Of a stretch of 64,000 nucleotides of DNA, positions 17,014-25,769 are shown piece by piece; within the stretch, counting starts at the first letter, position 1, and each line of letters begins with the position of its first letter. Under the pieces are notes generated by a model. The model ran no database searches. It saw only the letters and a program-made list of their open reading frames with translations, and was not told the DNA's origin. This DNA is from Actinomycetota bacterium (GTDB taxonomy: Bacteria; Actinomycetota; Actinomycetes; Nanopelagicales; Nanopelagicaceae), in contig WLQG01000001.1 of NCBI GenBank assembly GCA_009698445.1, positions 1 through 64,000 on the forward strand, written 5' to 3'. The translations under genes and the position numbers were made by a program.

Positions 17014-18087
17014 TCAGCTTGTTGTTTCAGGGTCATCTTGCGGTGCACGGCAACGGAATAGCTGCGCTGGGGTAAATGTTGTATACCCCTTGAGGCTAAC
17101 CGTTGATGAGAAGTTTGCATCTTGTGATGCAAAGTATAGAGAATCAATTAGCGCCTTGTTTTTTGCATAAGTTAATGCAACAGGGGTTAGAAGATTCTTT
17201 GCGCCTACGGTTTTGCCATCAAGTAGATCAACAGCAACCTTGAGAGCCGCACCGCCTACAATTGCTGGGTTTGGAACAACAATTCCAACAAAACCCTTGC
17301 TTGCAAGACTAGCTGTCATACCAACAAACTTATTATTGTCAGCACCGACTACTGGAATGTACTTGCCCTTAAGGCGAGTTTGCATAGCTTGAACAACTGG
17401 ATAATCGATACCTGAAGTCCATACACCTTGGAATTTTCCAGGAGCTAATAGCTGGTTAGCTAATTGGCCACCCTTTGTCCAGTCCCAACCGGTGAATACT
17501 TCTTTAGTTACCTTTAGCTTTGGGTACTTCTTTAATACAGACTTAAATCCTGTATCGCGATCTGTATCAGCACCTGCCCCAGAAGCACCACGCATGTAAA
17601 GAATATTGCCCTTGTAATTCATCGCTTTTGCTAGCGCTTCTGCACCAGCAGCACCGTATGCAACTTGGTCATTAGAAACCAAAGTTGTATTCGGTGCAGT
17701 GATTGAGTTATCAACGGCAATAACTTTGATTCCAGCAGCAATTGCTTCTGCGATTGCAGGGTTGTTGGCTGATGAATCACCAGAGTTAATAATAATTGCA
17801 TTAACACCTTGAGTGATCAAGCTACGTACGTCTGCTGATTGACCAGCAGAGTCAGTGTTTCGTGAAAGAACTGTAACTTTTGCAACCTTGCCGCTAAGAG
17901 AAGCTTCTGCCTTAATGGCACAAACCATTTCTTCACGCCAAGCATTACCTGCCCAGCTATTACTTACGCCAATCTTGTAGGTAGCTGCTGCGCTAGCTGG
18001 TGTTACAACACCAGCCATAGTCACTATTAGACCAACAACAGATACTGCCGCAAATAGTGCGGTAAATCGCTTGTTACTTAACTTCAT
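17014..18087 (-). CDS. Sugar ABC transporter substrate-binding protein, RbsB-like
   Basis: A 357-residue type I periplasmic-binding-fold protein (LacI/RbsB family). The N-terminus has a Sec signal of about 34 residues ending in an AxA-type site (TPASAA). There is no lipobox cysteine, which is unusual for a monoderm cell. The mature part shows the two-lobe pattern with ATYKIGVSNSWAGNAWREEM and later AIIINSGDSSANNPAIAEA. It is the first gene of the transporter operon, with RBS GAAGGGATA before the ATG. A sugar ligand is probable. Confidence 0.9.
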   Translation of the reverse strand: MKLSNKRFTALFAAVSVVGLIVTMAGVVTPASAAATYKIGVSNSWAGNAWREEMVCAIKAEASLSGKVAKVTVLSRNTDSAGQSADVRSLITQGVNAIIINSGDSSANNPAIAEAIAAGIKVIAVDNSITAPNTTLVSNDQVAYGAAGAEALAKAMNYKGNILYMRGASGAGADTDRDTGFKSVLKKYPKLKVTKEVFTGWDWTKGGQLANQLLAPGKFQGVWTSGIDYPVVQAMQTRLKGKYIPVVGADNNKFVGMTASLASKGFVGIVVPNPAIVGGAALKVAVDLLDGKTVGAKNLLTPVALTYAKNKALIDSLYFASQDANFSSTVSLKGYTTFTPAQLFRCRAPQDDPETTS

Positions 18088-18122
18088 TGCTATCCCTTCG
18101 GTTATGTACTGCAGTTGACTTA

Positions 18123-18151
18123 ATTCTTACTGCTACCCAGCAAGAATTCAA
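18123..18151 (-). promoter_or_regulatory. Candidate promoter for the RbsB-type operon
   Basis: On the minus strand TTGAAT is followed by TAAGAAT after 16-17 nt, placing the RNA start about 30 nt upstream of the binding-protein ATG. It lies just downstream of the 18173-18211 hairpin, which insulates it from the SIS gene. Confidence 0.45.
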
Positions 18152-18172
18152 GGATTTTCTTAACTTGTTACC

Positions 18173-18211
18173 AAAACTATATAAATCATGCTCATTGATT
18201 TATATAGTTTT
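18173..18211. terminator. Perfect 16-bp AT-rich inverted repeat after the SIS gene
   Basis: AAAACTATATAAATCA and its exact complement flank a 7-nt loop. The repeat begins inside the stop codon of the SIS gene and ends in TTTT on either strand. Its position fits a terminator between the SIS unit and the transporter promoter, although the stem is unusually AT-rich. An operator role is the alternative. Confidence 0.55.
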
Positions 18212-19050
18212 TAACCTTTGCTACCACCTCCTGGGTGATGGTTTGCTCCGGTTAAACGTGTTGAAATTCGACGCGCATGTTCGGCATATGCTGCATCAAA
18301 TAACCTTTTACTTTCTTCTTTACCGACGACTGCAGAACTTGTTAAAACTTGCGGCACTATGCCGCGCTCAACCAAGTAATTAGCTACCAAGACTTTGATC
18401 TCATTGACTACTGCAATGGCAGTAATAGTTGATCCAGGACCTACTGGAGTTGCAAGCCCGGGGATGGATACCAGCGCATCGCCAACTGGAACCATTAAGT
18501 CAATTACTAAATCAGCATGGTCAATCAGCGTGGTTCCGGAAGAGTGAGTTGGTTTACCTGTTTTATTTTGGGCAACAGAAGTAATTACAATAACTTTAAT
18601 TCCTCGCGCCTTAGCGCCCATGGCCATTTCAATTGGTACGGCTGTTTGACCGCCAACACTAAAGATCATCAATAGATCTTGTGGCTTAAATACCCAATTA
18701 CTCAAAATTTGTTCCGCAAAGCCTTCAACGCGTTCGATAAACATTGCTTGTCGCTGTCCATTTGATCCGACAACTTGGGTATGAAAAGTCATAGAAAGTT
18801 CAGCCATTGGATTAAAGCCCGCAAAAGAACCATAACGCGGAAACATTTCTTCAAGTGGAATTCTCGAGTGCCCCGTTCCAAAAAGATGCACCACGCCATC
18901 AGCAGCTATAGATTCACCAGCCCACAATGCAGCTTTGGTAATTGCAGCGCCTTGTTCAGTAATCAAATCCGTAAGAAGGTTCTGGGCAAGTGAAGTCCAG
19001 GTACCGGTTACTGGCCCGGCTATACTTCCACTACCAACCTGTGATTTCAT
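18211..19050 (-). CDS. SIS-domain protein (UPF0309-like sugar isomerase domain)
   Basis: A 279-residue protein with a sugar-isomerase (SIS) fold that binds phosphosugars. The N-terminal helix region and VVHLFGTGHSRIPLEEMFPR, followed by NPMAELSM, match the UPF0309 group. DLLMIFSVGGQTAVPIEMA is the second phosphosugar loop. The C-terminus contains a basic tail. It is divergent from the GntR gene with a 69-bp shared control region. RBS AGAGG precedes the ATG. It probably acts on the phosphorylated form of the imported sugar; actual activity unknown. Confidence 0.82.
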   Translation of the reverse strand: MKSQVGSGSIAGPVTGTWTSLAQNLLTDLITEQGAAITKAALWAGESIAADGVVHLFGTGHSRIPLEEMFPRYGSFAGFNPMAELSMTFHTQVVGSNGQRQAMFIERVEGFAEQILSNWVFKPQDLLMIFSVGGQTAVPIEMAMGAKARGIKVIVITSVAQNKTGKPTHSSGTTLIDHADLVIDLMVPVGDALVSIPGLATPVGPGSTITAIAVVNEIKVLVANYLVERGIVPQVLTSSAVVGKEESKRLFDAAYAEHARRISTRLTGANHHPGGGSKG

Positions 19051-19063
19051 TGCATCCTCTACA

Positions 19064-19093
19064 GTATGTACATTAGATTTAAATGTCTATACC
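19064..19093. promoter_or_regulatory. Candidate GntR operator region (GTATGTAC and GTCTATAC)
   Basis: Two 8-mers with GTnTAnAC character (GTATGTAC with one mismatch at 19064, and GTCTATAC at 19086) lie in the divergent region between the SIS gene and the GntR gene. The second matches the core of the 22231 palindrome, so autoregulation is likely. Confidence 0.5.
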
Positions 19094-19119
19094 AATCCTA
19101 GGGTCAAGAAGGGGGATTT

Positions 19120-19896
19120 GTGAAGAGCCCCACCAAGAAAAAAACCCTCAAAGTCGAACATCGATATCAAGAGATTGAGGACTGGCTACGCGCCAAAGTC
19201 GCTCGTGGAAAAATTGGGGATGCAATCCCCTCTGAAGTTGATATTGCTACCAAGTTTTCTGTTAGTCGAATGACGGCCAGACACGCAGTGATGAACTTAA
19301 TGCGGGAGGGTTTAGTAGATCGAAAGCGCGGAGCCGGAACTTTTGTTGCTGAGCAACCATTACACCGCCGCGAGGGTGTTCTCCTTTCATTTAGTGAAGA
19401 TATGGCTCGCAGGGGGCTAACACCGAGTTCAATCATGATTTCTGGGAAGTTGGAGATTCCAGGCAAGAATGATTTAGCAGCTCTTAAAGTTCAAAAGAAT
19501 TCTAAGTGCGTAGTAGTCAAGAGAATTCGAATGGCTGATGGGGTTCCATTGGCTATTGAACGAGTAGCCCTAGTACCTGCTGCTGTGGATGTCTTGAAAT
19601 TCGATTTAGTTAATGGATCACTTCACGAGGCACTACGTCATATTGATCTTTCACCAATTGTGGCAAATGGTTGGTTAAGTGCGCGTGTAGCAAATGCCGC
19701 AGAGTCAAAATATTTACAGATACCTATAAAGACACCACTTTTAGTTGAAACTAGAATCATTGAAGACAAATCTGGAAATCCGTTAGAGTTTACTGAAACT
19801 GCTTACGTTGCAACACGTTATGTAATTGATATCAAATTAAATTGTGCCCCGGCTTTCATTGCACCATTTAATGCCGCACCAATAGATCCCGCATAA
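19120..19896 (+). CDS. GntR-family transcriptional regulator, HutC type
   Basis: A 258-residue regulator. The winged HTH spans about residues 8-75, with VEHRYQEIEDWLRAKVARGKIG, then PSEVDIATKFSVSRMTARHAVMNL and DRKRGAGTFV. The UTRA effector domain follows, ending around YVATRYVIDI. UTRA domains sense small ligands such as phosphosugars. GTG start behind AAGGGGG. Its last 26 codons overlap the 3' end of the ROK gene on the other strand. GTnTAnAC-type sites in three control regions of this island are its likely targets. Confidence 0.9.
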   Translation: MKSPTKKKTLKVEHRYQEIEDWLRAKVARGKIGDAIPSEVDIATKFSVSRMTARHAVMNLMREGLVDRKRGAGTFVAEQPLHRREGVLLSFSEDMARRGLTPSSIMISGKLEIPGKNDLAALKVQKNSKCVVVKRIRMADGVPLAIERVALVPAAVDVLKFDLVNGSLHEALRHIDLSPIVANGWLSARVANAAESKYLQIPIKTPLLVETRIIEDKSGNPLEFTETAYVATRYVIDIKLNCAPAFIAPFNAAPIDPA

Positions 19897-20750
19897 ACAC
19901 CTAAGCTCGCAGCAACAATTTTAATCGAACCATCTGGGACTAATTTCGCACGCTTAGCCGCTTCGCGTCTAATTAATTCTAGAAAAAACTCACCTGACTC
20001 GGATAGTCCCCCACCAATTATGAACAGCTCTGGTGCAAGAACAACCATGAGATTTGCGATGCCAATTCCAACCCATTTGGCAGACTCTTCAAATGCTGCA
20101 ATGGCTTTGGGGTCCCCCGCAATGGCCCTTTTATAAGCCTCTTCGGGTGTTTGTGTCCCAGCTCTTTTTGAAAGAGCTTCGGCAGAAGTGAGAGTTTCTA
20201 TGCATCCCTGTGCTCCACAACCACAAATTTCACCATCTGCTTGCACAATTTGGTGCCCTATTTCACCAGCTCCAAGCGTTGAGCCCATATGAACTTTGCC
20301 GTCGAAAATAATACCTCCACCAAATCCGGTACCAAGCACTAAACATGCAACAGGACTTTTCCCACGCGCAATTCCAGCATTTGCTTCAGCTAAAGAGAAA
20401 GCGCGTGCATCATTAATTATTGAAACTGGCCGTTGGCACTTTTCTTCAATTGATTTCTGCATGGGTTGCCCTAGCCAATCACCTGGCAAATTAGGAAAAA
20501 GAATAATCTCTCCTAAGTCATGATCAAAGATTCCTGGAACAGCCACTCCTACAGACCCTATGTCTGAATATTTCTCAAAAACATATTCATGTGCAATTTG
20601 AGCCAAAAGGTTAACCACATGCGCCGGACCTTTTATTGCTTCCGTAGGTACTGATCCTCTTTCAATAAGAGTAAGCTCACCATCTTGTAACCCGAGGACA
20701 CATATTTTTATGTTGGTTCCACCAAGGTCTAAACCTAAATATTTAGTCAC
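19818..20750 (-). CDS. ROK-family sugar kinase
   Basis: A 310-residue sugar kinase of the ROK family. The ATP phosphate loop is LGLDLGGTNIKICV at residues 4-17. The catalytic Asp lies in INDARAFSLAEA, and the glycine-rich VLGTGFGGGII is the second nucleotide motif. A CxCGxxGC zinc site is clear in EICGCGAQGCIETL. It phosphorylates a sugar, probably the one imported by the RbsABC-type system. GTG start, overlapping the DeoC stop by 8 nt. The 3' end overlaps the GntR gene by 79 bp. Confidence 0.9.
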   Translation of the reverse strand: MTKYLGLDLGGTNIKICVLGLQDGELTLIERGSVPTEAIKGPAHVVNLLAQIAHEYVFEKYSDIGSVGVAVPGIFDHDLGEIILFPNLPGDWLGQPMQKSIEEKCQRPVSIINDARAFSLAEANAGIARGKSPVACLVLGTGFGGGIIFDGKVHMGSTLGAGEIGHQIVQADGEICGCGAQGCIETLTSAEALSKRAGTQTPEEAYKRAIAGDPKAIAAFEESAKWVGIGIANLMVVLAPELFIIGGGLSESGEFFLELIRREAAKRAKLVPDGSIKIVAASLGVYAGSIGAALNGAMKAGAQFNLISIT

Positions 20751-21432
20751 GGCCGAATCTTGTCACATACTCATCCAACATCACAGATGTTGTCGTGGCG
20801 CCTGAACGTGTGACTCCAGCATCTAGCATGTCTATGAGTGCATCGAGGGTTCTAACTCCACCAGCACTCTTAACTTTGATTTTTGGAGAGACACTGTTTT
20901 TCATTAATCTAACATCCTCGAGAGTTGCTCCAGTAGGGGCATAACCTGTGGAAGTCTTGACATAATGACCACCAGCTTTTTCAACTAGCTGGCATGCTTT
21001 TACTTTTTCTTCATCAGTTAAGTAAGCATTTTCTAAAATTACTTTAACCATTTTTCCTGAAGCTGCGTCAACTACGGCAGCAATGTCATGTTCCACTTCC
21101 GTATATTCACCAGATTTAAGAAGCCCAATATTCATAACCATATCGATTTCCGTTGCACCATCGATGATTGCCTTTTGTGTTTCAAATACCTTTGTTTGAG
21201 TCGTTGATGACCCATGTGGAAATCCCACTACAGTCCCTATTTCTACGTCAGTACCCTTGAGCAGATCTGCACAAAAACGTACATCTGAAGGTTTACAGCA
21301 CACTGAAGCCACATCATATTTCTTAGCTATCGCACATCCGGCTGCTACTTCATCACGTGTCATTTCTGGCTTCAAAAGTGAATGATCAATCGTTTTTGCA
21401 ATTGTTTGATACGAATAACGTGGATGTGCCAT
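20743..21432 (-). CDS. deoC: Deoxyribose-phosphate aldolase family protein
   Basis: A class I aldolase of about 229 residues that cleaves 2-deoxyribose 5-phosphate to acetaldehyde and glyceraldehyde 3-phosphate in the best-known members. The motifs IDHSLLKPEMT, KVILENAYLT and the Schiff-base lysine in GHYVKTSTGYAPTGAT are intact, as is VKSAGGVRT. I start at 21432 (MAHPRYSYQ) behind ATAGGAGCATTTCA; the ORF-track start runs into the preceding SDR gene. In this context it may act on a related deoxysugar phosphate rather than on nucleoside-derived deoxyribose. Confidence 0.92.
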   Translation of the reverse strand: MAHPRYSYQTIAKTIDHSLLKPEMTRDEVAAGCAIAKKYDVASVCCKPSDVRFCADLLKGTDVEIGTVVGFPHGSSTTQTKVFETQKAIIDGATEIDMVMNIGLLKSGEYTEVEHDIAAVVDAASGKMVKVILENAYLTDEEKVKACQLVEKAGGHYVKTSTGYAPTGATLEDVRLMKNSVSPKIKVKSAGGVRTLDALIDMLDAGVTRSGATTTSVMLDEYVTRFGRD

Positions 21433-21442
21433 TGAAATGCTC

Positions 21443-22204
21443 CTATATGTTTGTGACAGTGGACCATCCACCATCGATTGTTAAGACTTGACCAGTAATT
21501 GCACTATTTTCCAGCAGCGCTAAATACCCAGAAACTAAATTCTCAATGGGCAATTGTGCTTTTACTAATGGTTGCTTGCGTTTTATGAACTCCGAAATAA
21601 CTGGATTTGTTGCTGCCCTCGCAGCCATAGGCGTTGCAACTAATCCTGGAGCTATGGCATTGACTCTAATGTTGTCAGTTATGTATGAAGCAGAAATAGT
21701 TTTCATTAATCCACTAATTGCAGCTTTTGAAGCCGAATAGCCATGGGTTTGAAAATGTTCAGGAGATGGAGATTCTGCAAGGACGGAAGTCGTAAGAATT
21801 AATGATCCTCCCCCATTTTTAAGGAATATCTTTATGGCTTCACGGGCTGTTAGAAAAGCAGTTGTTAGATTTAATTCGAAGGTCTTATCCCAAGCCTCAC
21901 GCGACATTGAATGGATTGGTCCATCACCAAAACTGCGACCAGAACCACCAGCAATTGAAACCACATCTGTAATATTTCCAAGTTCCCCTAAAGCTTTTTT
22001 GAAACCAGATTCAACAGCTGACTCATCTCGTAAATCAATTGGATTAAAACCCACGAGATGTTTGCAACGACTTTTTAAGGATTCTCCATCACTGTATTCA
22101 CCGCCTAGTGCATAAGTTTGAATGCCCTGTGAATTTAACGCCTCTATAAGTGCAGCGGCCATACCCCTGCTGCCAGTAACTAATATTTTCCGAGTACTTT
22201 CCAC
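21443..22204 (-). CDS. Short-chain dehydrogenase/reductase
   Basis: A 253-residue SDR. The cofactor loop is atypical (VTGSRGMAAALIEAL instead of TGxxxGxG). The downstream motifs are regular: DVVSIAGGSG, a Ser in LILTTSV, and the catalytic YSASK. A C-terminal ITGQVLTIDGGW end is standard. It is the first gene of the operon SDR, deoC, ROK. The operator palindrome at 22231 lies 27 nt upstream. It likely oxidises or reduces a sugar intermediate. Confidence 0.88.
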   Translation of the reverse strand: MESTRKILVTGSRGMAAALIEALNSQGIQTYALGGEYSDGESLKSRCKHLVGFNPIDLRDESAVESGFKKALGELGNITDVVSIAGGSGRSFGDGPIHSMSREAWDKTFELNLTTAFLTAREAIKIFLKNGGGSLILTTSVLAESPSPEHFQTHGYSASKAAISGLMKTISASYITDNIRVNAIAPGLVATPMAARAATNPVISEFIKRKQPLVKAQLPIENLVSGYLALLENSAITGQVLTIDGGWSTVTNI

Positions 22205-22230
22205 GTCAGAAAAATAGCACCTATCTGGAA

Positions 22231-22246
22231 AGTTGTCTATACAACT
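22231..22246. promoter_or_regulatory. Operator AGTTGTCTATACAACT upstream of SDR-deoC-ROK
   Basis: AGTTGT and ACAACT form a perfect inverted repeat around CTAT. The centre TTGTCTATACAA fits the HutC-type GntR consensus. It sits 27 nt before the SDR start and is the strongest of the three site clusters in this island. Confidence 0.65.
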
Positions 22247-22325
22247 TAGGTATTTCTTTAGGAACGTTAGCAGGCCGATATTTCAAGGTACAAAAGCCGA
22301 TCCGTAAACTACGCAGCTCCCGAAA

Positions 22326-23135
22326 TCAGAATTTTTTAAGTACCTTGAATCCACCGTCAACAATAATGTCAGTTCCAGTTACATAAGAGGAATGCTCGCT
22401 AACCAGGTAATGGACTACATCTGCAACTTGTTCAGAAGTACCTATTTTTCCAATTACATTTGCCGCCTCAACATTTCGTAAAAATTCTGTTGCCTGCTCG
22501 GTATTCATGCCCGCTAAATCTCGACGAAGCATTGGCGTATCAATTGTGCCGGGGGATACAGTATTAACTCGAATATTATCTTTTCCGACTTCTAGAACTA
22601 GGGTGCGGGCAGCAGAATTGAGAGCAGCTTTTTGTGAGGCGTAAATTACACAGTTCTTCAAACTCAATTCTGATTGAACTGATGAAACAAATACAATTTT
22701 TCCACCCTCCGTTTGTTTCATATGTTTAATAGCTTCTTGAGCACAGTAGATTGAGCCAATAAAATTTACATCAATCAATCTTCGCATTTGTGAATCCGTC
22801 ATTTCTAGAAAATCAATATACAACCCAATACCGGCTGCAGTAACCAATATTGAGCAATGACCTAGTTGATTTTTCATTTTCTCAAAAGATTTAATAACGT
22901 TGTTTTGATTTGCAATGTCACACTTGTCAGTAAAAATCTCTAAATTTGATTTCTTCGCAACTTCTTCTAATTCAATTAAGCCTTCATCACTTGTGTCGAC
23001 ACCCCACACTTTTGCCCCCGACTTAGCCAAATCAATGGCAATAGCTTTTCCCATGCCTGAAGCCGCTCCTGTTACAAAGGCGACTTGACCACTGAATTCT
23101 TTGAGTGAACTATCAATAAAATCTTGGGTTGTCAT
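22326..23135 (-). CDS. Short-chain dehydrogenase/reductase
   Basis: A 269-residue classical SDR. It has the NAD(P) loop TGAASGMGKAIA, DVN-type strand LIDVNFIGS, catalytic Ser in IVFVSSVQS and YASQK with the Tyr-Lys pair. The VTGTDIIVDGGF end is typical. It is the last gene of the transporter operon that begins at 28160, after two SMP-30 proteins. An aldose dehydrogenase producing a lactone for those proteins would fit, but this is inference. Confidence 0.9.
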   Translation of the reverse strand: MTTQDFIDSSLKEFSGQVAFVTGAASGMGKAIAIDLAKSGAKVWGVDTSDEGLIELEEVAKKSNLEIFTDKCDIANQNNVIKSFEKMKNQLGHCSILVTAAGIGLYIDFLEMTDSQMRRLIDVNFIGSIYCAQEAIKHMKQTEGGKIVFVSSVQSELSLKNCVIYASQKAALNSAARTLVLEVGKDNIRVNTVSPGTIDTPMLRRDLAGMNTEQATEFLRNVEAANVIGKIGTSEQVADVVHYLVSEHSSYVTGTDIIVDGGFKVLKKF

Positions 23136-23179
23136 AATATGATGTTATTACAAATCAAAATTTTGGCAATACCCGCAGC

Positions 23180-24025
23180 CTAAAAGACTAATAATGGTAT
23201 TCCTTCTAGATCTGTTTCGATTTGCGCTACATCCCACCGACCAAAGTTTGGCCAAATTAATAAATTTCTTTTTGGCCCTGTTAAGACTGTGTTAGTTGGT
23301 GCCGCAACGAATGTTCCTTCATCATCTTGCGCCAGCACATTTAAACCTGTTGAATCCCACAAATAGATCACATCTGGCCGATAACAACTAATAACCAGGG
23401 CTCCTGATGTAGTGACAGTAACACCGTCGGGTACTGCGTCCATTTGACATAGAACCTTGACTTCACCGGCGGAAAAATCTTTATTGATTGCGATACTGCT
23501 TAGTTTTCCAGGGGTGCTCTCTAGTACCAATAATGATTGTCCATCTGCACTTAATGCCATTCCGTTAGGAAAATCTGGGCACATCCGTGACCACATACTT
23601 GAAATTCCATTTGAGTCCACTCTAATTATTGTGCCTTCGGATTTCTTCCAATCTCCCGAATCAGAAAAAACATAGGAGCCATCAGGTAAGAAGCAACCCC
23701 AATTTGGAAGATTGAGTGGAGCTCCATCAACGCTATTACAGAAAACTTCCCACGTTTTACTTTCTAAATTAACTTCCCAAACTGTCTTTGCCGCAGCATC
23801 ACACACAATCAAATTACCATTACTTCGAATTGATAAGCCCAGTAAAATTCCTCCAGCTGCGCTCTGGGCAACAACATCTAATTTTCCGTCAAGGGTAAGC
23901 CGATATATTTTTCCAGATTCACTTCCCAAATAAATTTCGCCTTTAAGCCCAACACATAGCCCCTCTGAATGATCTATTCCAGAAGCTAGAGTTTTAATAT
24001 CTTTATGTCCGTATTTTGCTTTCAT
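23180..24025 (-). CDS. SMP-30/gluconolactonase-like beta-propeller
   Basis: A 281-residue six-bladed propeller of the SMP-30/Gre/strictosidine synthase-like family. Recognisable blades are GLCVGLKGEIYLGSESGKIYRL, NLPNWGCFLPDGSYVFSDSG and FPNGMALSADGQSLLVLES. Family members use a divalent metal to hydrolyse aldono-lactones. It follows the next SMP-30 gene by 2 nt and differs clearly from it, so the two are diverged copies or have different substrates. Confidence 0.85.
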   Translation of the reverse strand: MKAKYGHKDIKTLASGIDHSEGLCVGLKGEIYLGSESGKIYRLTLDGKLDVVAQSAAGGILLGLSIRSNGNLIVCDAAAKTVWEVNLESKTWEVFCNSVDGAPLNLPNWGCFLPDGSYVFSDSGDWKKSEGTIIRVDSNGISSMWSRMCPDFPNGMALSADGQSLLVLESTPGKLSSIAINKDFSAGEVKVLCQMDAVPDGVTVTTSGALVISCYRPDVIYLWDSTGLNVLAQDDEGTFVAAPTNTVLTGPKRNLLIWPNFGRWDVAQIETDLEGIPLLVF

Positions 24026-24027
24026 AA

Positions 24028-24918
24028 TTAGTGGTTAATCGATCCAGGCCAGGTACCCAATCCCTCTGTTACATCTCTGAGCAGCCATAGTTGCCCGCCC
24101 ATGCTTGGGTCAGATGAATCGGCTAAAACGCCTGCATCTGTCATATAAAGATCTGAGCCAGAAAATACACAGTTAGTTGGAATTACACCCAGCTTTATAA
24201 ACTGATCGTAACTTCCATCTTTGTTGACAACATCAATTCCACCACCATTTACAGTAGTGACGAACAGCCTCCCATCTGCTGCAACGGCCATTCCGTCGGC
24301 AACAGGTTTGTCTCCAGGCAATTTACAGATATCAGTAATTTTTAAGGTGTCAGGATTTAGTCGACGAACCATCCCTGTGTATGACTCTGCCCAAACAACA
24401 CTGCCATCAGCTTCGATAGCAATTCCATTGGGAAAGGTTGGAGGAGTTAGTTCTGCTAAAAGTCTGCCTGATCCATCAGGAGAGAGTTCAAACAAGTAAG
24501 AAGGTTCAGGATTTTCAGGTCGATAAGTCCCTGGATCGGTAAAATAGAGTTTTCCATTTTTACCGAAAACTAAATCATTTGGACCGTTGAATTTAATGCC
24601 ATCTATTTCACTACAAATAATTTGAGCTTTAGCGCCTTCTTTTTCAATCACTTGAATAGATGGTGTGACCATTTCCTCTGCACGCCATGGACCAGTTGTT
24701 CCACCATTTTGGCAGACATACATTGCCCCAGCAGTTCCGACAACACAACTATTTGGACCACCTGCAGTATATGAATATCTAGAAACCCCCTTACCGCGTT
24801 CCCAAACACTTACTTGACTGCGGTAAGTCTCAACAAAACACACGCGCCCATCGGGTAATACAGCTGGCCCTTCTGCCCAACCTAAACCTTCGGCAAGAAG
24901 TTCTGGTTCTTTACTCAT
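24028..24918 (-). CDS. SMP-30/gluconolactonase/LRE-family protein
   Basis: A 296-residue beta-propeller lactonase-like protein. It opens with EGLGWAEGPAVLPDGRVCFVE, which contains the N-terminal metal Glu. KFNGPNDLVFGKNGKLYFTDPG supplies the central metal Asn and Asp, and FPNGIAIEADGSVVWAES and DGMAVAADGRLFVT follow. These are the usual metal-site segments. It lies 11 nt downstream of the MalG-type permease. Hydrolysis of a sugar lactone made after uptake is the probable role. Confidence 0.88.
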   Translation of the reverse strand: MSKEPELLAEGLGWAEGPAVLPDGRVCFVETYRSQVSVWERGKGVSRYSYTAGGPNSCVVGTAGAMYVCQNGGTTGPWRAEEMVTPSIQVIEKEGAKAQIICSEIDGIKFNGPNDLVFGKNGKLYFTDPGTYRPENPEPSYLFELSPDGSGRLLAELTPPTFPNGIAIEADGSVVWAESYTGMVRRLNPDTLKITDICKLPGDKPVADGMAVAADGRLFVTTVNGGGIDVVNKDGSYDQFIKLGVIPTNCVFSGSDLYMTDAGVLADSSDPSMGGQLWLLRDVTEGLGTWPGSINH

Positions 24919-24929
24919 TATTCCCCCTT

Positions 24930-25769
24930 TTATTTAACTGCTCCTGCAGTAATTCCTTGAACTATGTGTTTTTGTATTGCCATTGATCCAATGAGGAGTG
25001 GAATTAATGTAACCACACCTACAGTTGCAGCAACATTCCAATCAATTGGCCGTTGTGCACTAATTAGACCAGCATCTGCAATTGGGACGGTTTTTAAAGC
25101 CTCAGAATCAATGACATACATTCCTATCAGGAACTCATTCCAAATAAATATAGCCGCAAAGATGCCTGCGACAACTATCCCAGGTCGAACCAATGGCAGA
25201 AGAACTTGGAGCAAAGTACGCCATTTATTTGCACCATCTATTTCGGCTGCCTCGTCAATTTCAGTTGGAATTTCATCAAAGAATCCAATGAGGATCCAAA
25301 TAACCAGGGGAAGTGAGAACGCCACGTAAGGGATAATTAAGCCAATTCGAGTATTAGCCACATGCAAAAAACGCATACTTAGCAAAATCGGAACCGCTAC
25401 AGCAACTGGAGGCATAAATCTTAAACTTAAAATTGTTGTTGAAATGCGCTCTGAGCCTTTTACCTTGAGGCGTGATAGAGAATATGCCGCTGGAGTTCCA
25501 ATAACTAATGAAAGCACCACAACAATTGAAGTAATAATTAAAGTGTTAATTGTGCTTGACACGTAACTTCTGTCAAATAAAACTTCTTTATAGTTTTCAA
25601 CAACTACGGACCACTCAATTTTGAGAGAGGGAGGAACTTCCCCAATATCTATTCTCCTTTTTGTCGAAAGTAAGAATAAATAACCAATTGGAAATATACC
25701 TACAATGGCAATAACGACAAGAGTTACATACGAAACAGATCTACTGGCCACCCTAGACAAAGTAGTCAT
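24930..25769 (-). CDS. Carbohydrate ABC transporter permease, MalG type
   Basis: A 279-residue permease with about six hydrophobic segments. The EAA docking loop is EIDEAAEIDGANKWRTLLQVLLPLVRPG, and the C-terminus IVQGITAGAVK is characteristic of the group. The gene starts immediately at the end of the MalF-type gene. It is part of the CUT1 importer with 26736 and 25770. No ATPase is present in the operon. Confidence 0.92.
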   Translation of the reverse strand: MTTLSRVASRSVSYVTLVVIAIVGIFPIGYLFLLSTKRRIDIGEVPPSLKIEWSVVVENYKEVLFDRSYVSSTINTLIITSIVVVLSLVIGTPAAYSLSRLKVKGSERISTTILSLRFMPPVAVAVPILLSMRFLHVANTRIGLIIPYVAFSLPLVIWILIGFFDEIPTEIDEAAEIDGANKWRTLLQVLLPLVRPGIVVAGIFAAIFIWNEFLIGMYVIDSEALKTVPIADAGLISAQRPIDWNVAATVGVVTLIPLLIGSMAIQKHIVQGITAGAVK

